Positions 7,309-14,984 of a stretch of DNA of 64,000 bases are shown one piece after another (the stretch's first letter is position 1; the number at the start of each line of letters is the position of its first letter). Under the pieces are notes generated by a model. The model saw only the letters and a list, made by a program, of their open reading frames with translations. It was not told the DNA's origin and made no database searches. The DNA is from JADGHX01 sp037200125 (lineage in GTDB: Bacteria; Pseudomonadota; Gammaproteobacteria; Steroidobacterales; Steroidobacteraceae), in assembly GCA_037200125.1 (NCBI GenBank), contig JBBCGS010000004.1, positions 248,001-312,000 of the forward strand, given 5' to 3'. The position numbers were made by a program, and so were the translations under genes.

Positions 7309-10300
7309 ATGAGTCGCTGGGTAACCCGGACACGCGGCGGTGCTGTGATCGCGCCGGCCGCGCTCACCGCCGCCTTCGCGGTGATTCAGCTGGCTTTTCA
7401 GTCGCCAGCGGCGTGGGCGGCTGCCGATTCCGGCGCGAATGCCCGTTCACGGTGCATCGATACCTACGAGACGTCCGTCAGGGTCCTCGATCGCACGCTC
7501 AACGTCTCCGGCAACCAGGAAAGTCGAGTCGATCTTCCCGCCACGGGACGTGCGGACCTGCTCGTCTTTGGGATCGAGCGCGGCGTCGATGTGGAAATCG
7601 AAGCGCGCGACGCGTCGGGTGCGGTGCTCGCCACGGCGGACAACCCAGTTGCGCGCGGCGGGAGGCAGCGGCTGTCACTCGCGGCGACGGGCCGCGCACC
7701 CGCGTCCGTCATCGTGCGCGGGCGTGAGCACGCTGGAGTGACGGGCTCAGTGCGCGTGCTAGTCGTGGCGCCGGCGGATGTGCGGGATTCGACTTCCTGC
7801 TCGTTACTCGAAAAATCGCTGGCCGGGGCCGATGCCGCGTACGCGCGATCGCACGCGGTCGCCAAAGCGCCGAGTGGCTCATCCACTGTGAGCGTACGCA
7901 GTGTGCTCGAATCGGCCGCCGCTCAGTACGAGAAAGCCGCAGCGGCATTCGGTGCCGCCGGCCGTGGCGAGGATCAGGGTGAAGCGGAGCTCGCCATCGC
8001 CGCGCTCGACTACTACGACCTCTCGGAGTGGGCGCGAAGCGCAACGTGGGCCGGCAAAGCCGCCGCCACGTTGTGGAAGGCGGGCGATGCCTACGGGAAT
8101 GCCCGGGCCCAGGCGGTTCTTGCGGCCGCGTGGCTCGAGATCGGCACCAAATCCTCCTCGTCCGGACAAAGCGCCGCCACGCCAACCGATTCGCGACTGC
8201 TGCTGGAACGGGCGCGCACGGTGCTCGCGAAGCTCGCGCAGTTCCACGCGGACCGCGGTGAAACCTATGACCGCGCGCTCCAGATCAACAACATCGGGCT
8301 GTCGTATCTCTACGAGGCGCGCTTCGAGCCCGCGATCCTGAACTTCAGCCGCGCCAACGAGCAGTTCGAGAAGCTCGGTGAAACGCAGCGCATCGCCGTC
8401 GCGCTCATGAACATCGGTTTGTGCGAGTGGGGGCTGGGGCGTCTCACGGCGGCGTTGCCGCGGTTCGATCGCGCGCTCGGACTCATGACCCCGCAGCCCT
8501 ACGCGGATCTCTATCTTTCCACGATGTACAGCAGCGGCCTTGCGCACAACGCCGCCGGCCGTTTCGACGATGCCTTACGGTTGCATACGCAGGGGCTGGA
8601 GCTCGCCACGCGCCTCCAGCTCGACCGCGCCCGGGGGCGCAGTTACTACGGGATGGGGCTCACGTATTACGCGATCGGGGATCGCGATCTCGCCTTGCGC
8701 TTCTTGCGGAGCGCTCTCGAGATCCTCACAGGCGATGTGGATGCGCGCGCTCGCGTGGCCGCGTTGCGCGCGCTGGCGGTGATCGAGCACGAGACCGGTG
8801 AGTTCGCGCAGGCCTCGGCACACAATTCCGAAGCGTTGCGGCTCGCCACGCCGCCTTCGGCGCGCTCGCGCATCCTCGTGCATCTCGCGTCTGACTATTC
8901 GGCGCAAGGGCAGACCGCTGCCGCCCGGACCATGCTGAACGCCCTCACTTCGATTGCTCCCAACGGCGACGCGGTCGTGCAGGCACTGGCGCGCACGGAG
9001 CGCGCGAAGCTGCTGCACGCGTCGGGCGATCTGGGCGCGGCCCGCCAGGATGTCGAGGCGGCCATCGCCACCTTGCGCAGCTTCGAGGCGGTAATGGATG
9101 AGTTCGACGCGCGCGTGGAGCTGGCGCGTATCGAGCGGGATGCGGGCAACGACGACAAAGCGCTTGCCGCGGTCACGCGCGCGCTGAGCCTCACCGAGGA
9201 AATCACGGCGCAGACGGCGAACCCGGAGTACCGCGCGTCGATTGCGCAATCCATCCGGCCCGCGCTCGACATGAAGATCGACCTGCTGTGGCGGCGTTAC
9301 GAGCGTCTCGCCACCGATCGCAATCCGGGCGGCGCGCGCACGATCGCAATGGAAAGCCTGCGCACGGCGGACAACTCGCGCGCCGTCGCCTTCGAACAGC
9401 TGCGCGCGCAGCGGCTGGGCGCGGGCGGCGATCCGAAGATCGCGGAGCTTCAGCGTTCGATCACGGCGATCTATCGCGATATCGCGGAGCGCCGCTACCA
9501 GCTCTCACGGTTCGAAGACACCACCGGCGCCAACGACGCGCCGGCGCGCGGCCTGCGCGAAGACATCGCGCGTCTGCGAGCGAAGATAGGTGTCGCGAAC
9601 GCGGAGCTCGCTGCTCGCGCGGCCCCGCGCGCGGGCAACGCGCCGCGCACCTCCGGAATCGAGGCCGTGCTGGCGGCGCCGGCAACGGCCGCATTCATCG
9701 AATACTGGGTGGGTGGCGGCAGCACCTACGCGTGGGCGGTCTCGCGCGGTGAGCTAACGTGGTATCGCCTCGCGCCCAGCGATCAGGTGGAGCGTGTGGC
9801 CCGCGGTTTCCACGAAGCGATGCGCTCTTACGCAACCACTCCGGCGCGTACCCGACTCGACCTTTCCGCGGAGCTCTATCGGCTCGCCCTTGCGCCGCTG
9901 AGACAGGCTGTCGCCGGAGCAACCGAGCTCACGATCGTCCCCGACGGCCCGTTGCACTACGTGCCGTTCCTGACGCTGCGTGACGCGCAGGCGGCGGAGA
10001 AGCCCTACCTCGTTCAGAACTACGGCGTCGCTCTCGCGCCGGCGCTTCGGCTCATCTCTCCGCGCATCGCGTCGCGTCCCTCATCGTGGACCGACTCGCG
10101 CATGTTGCTCGTGGCCGATCCGGTGTATCGCGCGGATGATCCCCGGCTTCAGCGCTCGGCCCGTGCACGCCCGACCGAAACAGGGGCGCTCGAAGACATC
10201 CTGCGCATGCGCGGTGGCGTCGATCCCGGCAAGCTCGAACGGCTCATATCGAGCGCGCGCGAATCGGAACGCATCCGGGCGCTGCGAGATCTGGGGCATA

Positions 10301-10812
10301 TCGACGTGCTCGAAGGCTTCGACGCCACGCGCGCCAACGTGCTGGCGCGCGATCTTTCGGGATATCGGTTCATCCACATCGCTTCGCACGGGATCATTGA
10401 CTCCGAGATCCCACAGCTTTCATCCCTGATTCTGGGTGCCTGGGATCGCAACGGCCGCGTCGCCGACCAGTACGTGCGGGCAGGCGACCTCATGGGCCTG
10501 ACACTGGATGCCGAGGTCGTCGTGTTGAGTGCATGCGACACGGCGCTCGGGCGCGAGTTCGCCGGCGAGGGGCTCATCGGCTTGCGCTACGCCGCCCTGG
10601 CTCGCGGCGCGCGCTCGGTAGTCGGTACGCTATGGCCGGTCTCGGATGCGATTGCCGCCGACGTCATGACCGATATGTATCGGAACATCACCGCAAACGG
10701 GCAACCGGTCGAAATGGCGCTGAGCGCGGCAATCCGCTCGGCTCTCGCGCGCACTCCGGCACTCGACCCGGCCCTGTGGGGTCCGTTCGCCGTGTACGTC
10801 GCCAACGATTAA
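7309..10812 (+). CDS. Exported TPR-CHAT (caspase-fold) protein
   Basis: A 1167-residue protein in three parts. An N-terminal hydrophobic segment (APAALTAAFAVIQLAF, ending AAWAAADSG) predicts export. A beta-rich PPC-like domain follows at about residues 45-155. A long series of TPR-type helical repeats fills about 190-620 (for example FEPAILNFSRANEQFEKLG), and the C-terminal CHAT domain about 770-1165. The CHAT catalytic pair is visible: His1027 in FIHIASHG and Cys1076 in VVLSACDT, followed by GEGLIGLRYAALARGARSV. The ATG at 7309 follows AGGAAG and is preferred over an in-frame ATG at 7225. CHAT domains are caspase-like peptidases; the TPRs probably sense or dock a partner. It heads a unit with the next two genes and diverges from the sigma gene. 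Confidence 0.9.
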   Translation: MSRWVTRTRGGAVIAPAALTAAFAVIQLAFQSPAAWAAADSGANARSRCIDTYETSVRVLDRTLNVSGNQESRVDLPATGRADLLVFGIERGVDVEIEARDASGAVLATADNPVARGGRQRLSLAATGRAPASVIVRGREHAGVTGSVRVLVVAPADVRDSTSCSLLEKSLAGADAAYARSHAVAKAPSGSSTVSVRSVLESAAAQYEKAAAAFGAAGRGEDQGEAELAIAALDYYDLSEWARSATWAGKAAATLWKAGDAYGNARAQAVLAAAWLEIGTKSSSSGQSAATPTDSRLLLERARTVLAKLAQFHADRGETYDRALQINNIGLSYLYEARFEPAILNFSRANEQFEKLGETQRIAVALMNIGLCEWGLGRLTAALPRFDRALGLMTPQPYADLYLSTMYSSGLAHNAAGRFDDALRLHTQGLELATRLQLDRARGRSYYGMGLTYYAIGDRDLALRFLRSALEILTGDVDARARVAALRALAVIEHETGEFAQASAHNSEALRLATPPSARSRILVHLASDYSAQGQTAAARTMLNALTSIAPNGDAVVQALARTERAKLLHASGDLGAARQDVEAAIATLRSFEAVMDEFDARVELARIERDAGNDDKALAAVTRALSLTEEITAQTANPEYRASIAQSIRPALDMKIDLLWRRYERLATDRNPGGARTIAMESLRTADNSRAVAFEQLRAQRLGAGGDPKIAELQRSITAIYRDIAERRYQLSRFEDTTGANDAPARGLREDIARLRAKIGVANAELAARAAPRAGNAPRTSGIEAVLAAPATAAFIEYWVGGGSTYAWAVSRGELTWYRLAPSDQVERVARGFHEAMRSYATTPARTRLDLSAELYRLALAPLRQAVAGATELTIVPDGPLHYVPFLTLRDAQAAEKPYLVQNYGVALAPALRLISPRIASRPSSWTDSRMLLVADPVYRADDPRLQRSARARPTETGALEDILRMRGGVDPGKLERLISSARESERIRALRDLGHIDVLEGFDATRANVLARDLSGYRFIHIASHGIIDSEIPQLSSLILGAWDRNGRVADQYVRAGDLMGLTLDAEVVVLSACDTALGREFAGEGLIGLRYAALARGARSVVGTLWPVSDAIAADVMTDMYRNITANGQPVEMALSAAIRSALARTPALDPALWGPFAVYVAND

Positions 10813-10826
10813 AAAAGGATCAATCA

Positions 10827-11375
10827 ATGGATCTCTCCAACTGGCTGAAGACGCCTCGCATAGACATCGACTTCAGGGAAAATTACGGCAAGAAACTGCT
10901 TCAGGCGCCCAACGGGGGCCAGCCGCAGTTCTGGCTCGAGCCCAAGAAGGTCTGCAACCCCTACGGCGAGGATCAGGTGGTGCAGTTCAGGGCGCTCTAC
11001 CCGTCCGGCTGCATGCTGCACAACTGGGCGGAACTGCTGTTCACGCCGCTCGGCACCGCGCCCGTGCCGCCGCTGAAAGAGAAGCTGCCGAAATGGAGCC
11101 CGGACAAGGAGCCCGAGTACGCAGCGGGTCTCGATCCGCTCATCGCCGAGCTCTATCGTGACGACACGAAGATCGAACGGCTCGAGGCTTATCTGCCGCT
11201 GTTCCTCGACCAGAGCGACAAGAGCCAGCGGGAGCCCACGATCGACCGCGTGCGCCTTGCGTATCTGGTGGATGCGGTGGATGCGGAGAACCCGAACCTG
11301 GTGCTCGTGGTGTTCTCGTATTACAGCGGGTATCAGGTTCGCCAGAACGGCGCGGGCAGTGGGCCGCCGCGATAG
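10827..11375 (+). CDS. Unknown 182-residue protein between two caspase-fold genes
   Basis: I recognise no family. The protein has no signal peptide or membrane segment. It contains one Cys-Asn motif (KKVCNPYG), a Pro/Lys-rich middle (PPLKEKLPKWSPDKEPEY), then an acidic helical region and a hydrophobic strand (NPNLVLVVFSYYSGYQV), ending in a Gly-rich tail. The ATG at 10827 lies behind AAAAAAGGAT, 14 bases after the CHAT stop, so co-transcription is very likely. Its 3' end overlaps the predicted start of the caspase-like gene. Because it is encoded between two caspase-fold proteins it could be an adaptor or cleavage target; that is a guess from position. Confidence 0.75.
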   Translation: MDLSNWLKTPRIDIDFRENYGKKLLQAPNGGQPQFWLEPKKVCNPYGEDQVVQFRALYPSGCMLHNWAELLFTPLGTAPVPPLKEKLPKWSPDKEPEYAAGLDPLIAELYRDDTKIERLEAYLPLFLDQSDKSQREPTIDRVRLAYLVDAVDAENPNLVLVVFSYYSGYQVRQNGAGSGPPR

Positions 11376-12090
11376 GTCCACTGGCGGGGGCGGTTCAACC
11401 CCAACCGGGCGGGCGTTGTGTGTCGGCGTCGAGGCTGACGCCGATGCCCGGCTGTTCGCCGCACTCGCGGTCGAACGCGGCTTCACACAGCCGACGGTGC
11501 TGCTGGGTGGGGAAGCGACGCGCGCCGCTATGCGCGCGAAGCTCAGCGAGATGGCGGCGCTCAGCGAACCGGGCGATCTGTTCCTGCTCACGTTTTCCGG
11601 TCATGGCGGGCGCACGCGCCTGCGAGTGCACGGAGATGAGTCGCGGGAAGTCGGAACGTGGCAGCTCTACGACGGCTCGTTGAACGAAGAGCAACTCAGA
11701 GAAGATCTCACGCTGTTTCGGCAGGGTGTGAGAGTGCTGGTCGTATCCGACAATTGCGGCGGCGGGATGCCAAAGAGGGCAAGCCCTCAATTGCCGGGCG
11801 GTTTGGAGGAACCGCCTGCTCTTAGCCGCCCGGCGATTGAGGGCTTCTTAAGAGCCTCGGTACTGGTGCTGGCTGCATGCGAAGAAGGCAAGTACGCGGA
11901 CGGTGCGGGGCTACCCGGTCACTTCGCCAAAGCGCTGTTGCGTACGCTGAACGGCAGCGGCTTCGACTGCCCTTACGACGCATTCCACAGGGCACTCTGT
12001 AACGGCATGCCGTCTTACCAGCAGCCCGACTATTACCGTGTCGGCAGTCTGAACACCACGTTCGAAGCGCAGCGGCCATTCGCCATCTAA
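11359..12090 (+). CDS. Compact caspase-like (peptidase C14 family) protein
   Basis: About 243 residues if the GTG at 11359 is the start, overlapping the upstream gene by 17 bases; the first recognisable family residues are RALCVGVEADADAR. The caspase dyad is present: His82 in LLTFSGHGGRTR and Cys133 in LVVSDNCGGG, with the later helix motif VLVLAACEEGKYADG that closes the fold. The usual loop between the first strand and first helix is very short. Residues 142-162 are encoded by a REP-like inverted repeat. There is no signal peptide, so it should be cytosolic, unlike the CHAT protein. Substrate and trigger are unknown. Confidence 0.82.
   Translation: MGRRDRSTGGGGSTPTGRALCVGVEADADARLFAALAVERGFTQPTVLLGGEATRAAMRAKLSEMAALSEPGDLFLLTFSGHGGRTRLRVHGDESREVGTWQLYDGSLNEEQLREDLTLFRQGVRVLVVSDNCGGGMPKRASPQLPGGLEEPPALSRPAIEGFLRASVLVLAACEEGKYADGAGLPGHFAKALLRTLNGSGFDCPYDAFHRALCNGMPSYQQPDYYRVGSLNTTFEAQRPFAI
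11783..11844. repeat. REP-like inverted repeat, copy A, inside a reading frame
   Basis: The arms are GCCCTCAATTGCCGGGCGG (11783-11801) and CCGCCCGGCGATTGAGGGC (11826-11844), with one mismatch over 19 bp and a 24-base loop. Inside the loop GCGGTT at 11798-11803 pairs with AACCGC at 11810-11815, giving a nested hairpin. The left flank GAGGGC (11775-11780) is also an inverted copy of the arm tip. The element lies wholly within the caspase-like gene and is read through in frame. Confidence 0.85.
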
Positions 12091-12333
12091 TCGACACATC
12101 TGTGCCGCGAAGCGCGTCTTGCTGCGATGTGGCCCTGATGATTGCTGATATCCAGTCTCGATTTCCAACCGTGCTATATGGCCGAAACATTTACCGGATG
12201 CGGGTTGACGCCTGCATCGGGGGCCGTCTTCATTTAGGAACATGGTTTGCGTCATCGTGTCTTGTGACGGCTTTTCTGCGGGACTACACTCATGACATCC
12301 AATTCAAACAAATCTGACCAACAGGGGAGTGGC

Positions 12334-12588
12334 ATGACTGGATGGCTGCTGTGCCGCTTAGATAGTGGAATGTTCAGCGACGAAGTGGCGGTAACGTATC
12401 CGGCTGCGTCATTGGGCCACTGGCAGAAATCCGTATTTGTACCGCGTACTTTTGTGCGATCTGCAAGTGAACATCAAGGTGAAGTAAAGGTGAGAGTCGT
12501 GGTCAAGGACGGCGCGAGGTACGCTGTTCTTCCGAGTCCCCGGGGCGACATTGTGAGGGTTGAAGGCGCCGACCTCAGGCAGCAATGA
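12334..12588 (+). CDS. Small beta-rich protein coupled to a dCTP-deaminase-like gene
   Basis: An 84-residue protein with the pattern GMFSDEVAV, then a strand with KVRVVVKDG, then YAVLPSPRGDIVRVEG. The ATG at 12334 is chosen because AGGGGAG lies 4 bases before it; an ATG 14 codons upstream has no ribosome-binding site. Its stop overlaps the start of the next gene in ATGA, so translation is coupled. The same layout, a small protein with GPFPHERFILV and then VKVHLFG just before a Dcd-like gene, recurs near 55.9 kb, which suggests one family. GC content here is visibly lower than in neighbouring genes. No function is assigned. Confidence 0.7.
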   Translation: MTGWLLCRLDSGMFSDEVAVTYPAASLGHWQKSVFVPRTFVRSASEHQGEVKVRVVVKDGARYAVLPSPRGDIVRVEGADLRQQ

Positions 12589-13172
12589 TCCTCTCGAACG
12601 CTGAAATACATCGCGCGCTCGACGAAAAGCGCCTCGTGTTGGATCCAGAGCCCTTTCCCAGAACTCCAGGCACTCCGGATGTGGACTGCCCTTACCAGGC
12701 GAGCGCGGTCGATCTGCGCCTCGGAGACGAGATTTCCTACTTCAAGGAAGACCTTCCGCTGAATGTCGATTTGCGTGGAGGTGGTTTTGCGAAGCTATTC
12801 GGACCCAATTCGAACCGCACGAAGATCACCGCTGAGCAGCCGTTCGTACTGAGTCCAAACCGTTTGGTGCTCGGCAAAACTCTCGAGCGAATCGAGTTGC
12901 CGATCTGTGCGGAAGATCATTGCTTGGCAGCTCGAATTGAGGGCAAGAGTTCCTACGCGCGCTGCGGACTGCTCGTTCATTTCACCGCGCCGACGATTCA
13001 TGCAGGCTTCGCCGGAACGATTACCCTCGAGCTCTACAATCTTGGGCCGTTCAGCATCAGCCTGTACCCCGGTGCCTACGTGTGCCAACTGATAGTCGAG
13101 ACCGTTAAAGGCGTACCTTTACGCAACGACAGCCAGTTTCAGGGACAACATGCCGCTGGTGGCAATGTTTAA
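12585..13172 (+). CDS. dcd: dCTP deaminase / dUTPase-family enzyme
   Basis: A 195-residue trimeric dUTPase-fold protein. The early SAVDLRLGDEI strand, the active-site segment GKSSYARCG (Ser122, Arg126), the catalytic Glu149 in TITLELYN and the C-terminal QFQGQHAAGG closing motif align with Ser111, Arg115, Glu138 and the tail of E. coli Dcd. All catalytic residues are present, so it should convert dCTP to dUTP (possibly on to dUMP, which cannot be told from these motifs). It is translationally coupled to the small protein upstream and sits next to caspase-fold genes with AT-richer base composition, the sort of place where phage-defence nucleotide-depletion deaminases occur. A housekeeping role in dTTP synthesis remains possible. 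Confidence 0.87.
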   Translation: MILSNAEIHRALDEKRLVLDPEPFPRTPGTPDVDCPYQASAVDLRLGDEISYFKEDLPLNVDLRGGGFAKLFGPNSNRTKITAEQPFVLSPNRLVLGKTLERIELPICAEDHCLAARIEGKSSYARCGLLVHFTAPTIHAGFAGTITLELYNLGPFSISLYPGAYVCQLIVETVKGVPLRNDSQFQGQHAAGGNV

Positions 13173-13175
13173 CAA

Positions 13176-14444
13176 CTATTTAATGAGCTTCCGCGTCTCT
13201 TCCGCCCAGAACACCGCATCCACGTAAGCCGCGCGAATCACGTTCTGCGCCAGGCCGCAGAAATCCACTTCTTTCCAGCGACCGCGCTCGTAGGCGCGCA
13301 CGCAGTGAAGCGCGGCGCCGAGCTGGCCTTCTTCCGTGAGGAGCGCGCTCACGATCTCCGGCGCCAGGGGCAGGTCATCGACGAGTTGCTTGATCGGCAC
13401 GCCGGTGAGTACGTTGAGCATGGAGAAGAGGCCGGTGATGAAGAACGGCCCGCTGTCGGGCGCGCCGACCAGCCGGCCTAGCTGTTCGCACATGCGGGCG
13501 CGCGCCATCGCGACGATGAGAAGGTTCGGCGGACGATCGTCGAAACCCTGCAGAGCCACGAGCGAGCACAGCTGGCGCAACGGATCGAGGCCCAGGATGA
13601 CGATGCCCTGGCGGATCGACTCCACCTTGCGCGGCAGGTTATAGAAGCTCGAGTTGATGCAGCGGAGCACGCGGTAGGACATCGACATGTCCTGCGACAC
13701 CAGCTGCTCGACTTCATCGATGGACGCGTCGGTCTTGCTGAGCTCGGTCAGAAGACGCAGCACGCCGATCTTGCTCGACGGCACGCGCGTCGCGCGGAAG
13801 GTTTCCGGATGATGCAGGAAGCTGCCCTGGAAGCCGTCGAAGCCGAGGTCCATGCAGTGCTCGAACTGCTCGATGGTTTCGACTTCCTCGGCGATCAGCT
13901 TCAGGTTGTGCGCCTTCAGCTCCTGGACGGTGCGCGAGAGGCCATTGCCCTGTTCGCGCGCCAACCCGACTTTCACGATGTCGGCGACCGTCAGCAGCGT
14001 GCGGTCGCTGTCGCGGGAGGAGAAATCGCCGATCGCGATCTTGTGACCGCGGCTGCGCAGGGCGCGCAGGGATTCGATCACGTCGCGGGTCGCCGGCAGG
14101 TCATCGAACACCTGGATGACGACGCGTTCCGGGCTCAGCGGCAGGAGCGTTTCGCCGCTGGCGAGCAGCTCGCGGGGAAAATTGATGTGTACCGGCAATC
14201 CGCCGGCGAGCCGGTCGAGGCCGATCTCGAGCGCGGCGTTCGCGATGACCCGCAGCGTCGCGCGGCGGGAGTCGGTGATGAGCGCCTTCAGTGCCGAATC
14301 GGATTCGCGATAGAGTAACTCGTAAGCCGAAACGGCCATTCCGGCGTCGTAGATCGGTTGGCGCCCGACCATTGCGAGGCCGTCCCCTTTCTTTGCATCG
14401 TCCGCGGGTCCGGTTGCTGCCCCATTACCCTTGTCGAAACTCAT
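13176..14444 (-). CDS. EAL-HDOD domain signalling protein, EAL part degenerate
   Basis: A 422-residue protein of the YuxH type. The N-terminal half follows the EAL fold (MVGRQPIYDAG, AYELLYR, VHINFPRELL, AIGDFSSRD, LIAEEVETIEQ), but EAL reads ELL and the metal-binding DDFGTG segment reads GDFSS, so c-di-GMP hydrolysis is unlikely. The C-terminal half is an HDOD domain (about 215-415) with VLRCINSSFYNLPRKVESI and IVILGLDPLRQ, lacking the HD metal site. Such proteins act as signalling scaffolds. It ends 4 bases from the convergent dcd stop, and its promoter lies in the repeat-rich divergent region upstream. Confidence 0.88.
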   Translation of the reverse strand: MSFDKGNGAATGPADDAKKGDGLAMVGRQPIYDAGMAVSAYELLYRESDSALKALITDSRRATLRVIANAALEIGLDRLAGGLPVHINFPRELLASGETLLPLSPERVVIQVFDDLPATRDVIESLRALRSRGHKIAIGDFSSRDSDRTLLTVADIVKVGLAREQGNGLSRTVQELKAHNLKLIAEEVETIEQFEHCMDLGFDGFQGSFLHHPETFRATRVPSSKIGVLRLLTELSKTDASIDEVEQLVSQDMSMSYRVLRCINSSFYNLPRKVESIRQGIVILGLDPLRQLCSLVALQGFDDRPPNLLIVAMARARMCEQLGRLVGAPDSGPFFITGLFSMLNVLTGVPIKQLVDDLPLAPEIVSALLTEEGQLGAALHCVRAYERGRWKEVDFCGLAQNVIRAAYVDAVFWAEETRKLIK

Positions 14445-14984
14445 GGCTCTACCTTCGGCGTGGAAGGGGGCAACTTAATGGAGGCTTACGAAGGGTTCGG
14501 GGGCGAAGGTCGCATTCTTTGCGCTATTGGGGGGTGGAGTCTTCGGATTGCACTGCCGGATGGGCGGTGGTTCGTGATGGGGTTCGCGAAATGGGGTGGG
14601 TGGGGCCCGGCCAAGAGGCCCTCAATCGCCGGGCGGCCCAGAGCGGGTCCTCGTGACCACCCGAGCTATCGACCGAACGGTACGCCGAGTGGCCCCTCGA
14701 GGGGTTGGCAGAGTCGTCCGCCGAGGCGGTGGCCGAGAGGTCCGCTCTTGGCCGCCCGGCGATTGAGGGCCGCTTGGCTGACCCCCACCCAACCCCACCG
14801 CACATTGGCAAACGCAGCCTGCTGGTGCGTACGCACCACCCCATCGCCACCCTTTGGTGCAAAACTGCCCCCCTGAGGCCCTCCATGCTGCGCCCAGAAT
14901 TTGCACAGCAATGGGTCTCGCACTTGCGAACACAACGACCGGTATCCGGCCGCGAGGGCGGCTGCGTATCGGCGGAGAGGCTCC
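14445..14984. other. 540-base divergent intergenic region, no gene, rich in palindromes
   Basis: It separates the EAL-HDOD gene (-) from the transglutaminase gene (+). I see no credible coding sequence; the open frames here are side effects of GC content and of the REP-like repeat. Besides that repeat it holds two perfect palindromes: CCCCTCGAGGGG (14693-14704) and TGGTGCGTACGCACCA (14822-14837). The latter lies about 150 bases before the TTG start at 14985 and could be an operator. Promoters for both flanking genes must lie here, but no convincing -35/-10 pair was found by eye. Confidence 0.6.
14618..14770. repeat. REP-like inverted repeat, copy B, long-loop form
   Basis: The arms GCCCTCAATCGCCGGGCGG (14618-14636) and CCGCCCGGCGATTGAGGGC (14752-14770) match perfectly. 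The similarity extends outwards and inwards to about 50 bases per arm (14597-14645 against about 14743-14791) with roughly six mismatches. The 115-base loop holds the palindrome CCCCTCGAGGGG. It shares the 19-nt core with copies A and C, so this is one dispersed family. Unlike typical REP elements it sits in a promoter region, not after a gene. Confidence 0.85.

Noticed and set aside
12205..12234. TTGACG near 12205 as the -35 element of the small-protein/Dcd promoter
   Set aside because: No acceptable -10 hexamer lies 16-18 bases downstream, so it was not listed as a promoter.
12102..12317. 71-codon open frame upstream of the small-protein/Dcd pair
   Set aside because: No ribosome-binding site, no family resemblance, and it overlaps the probable promoter and the start region of the next gene.
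14618..14770. Possible CRISPR array from the repeated arms
   Set aside because: There are only two arms in inverted orientation, no regular direct repeats with unique spacers, and no cas gene in the window.
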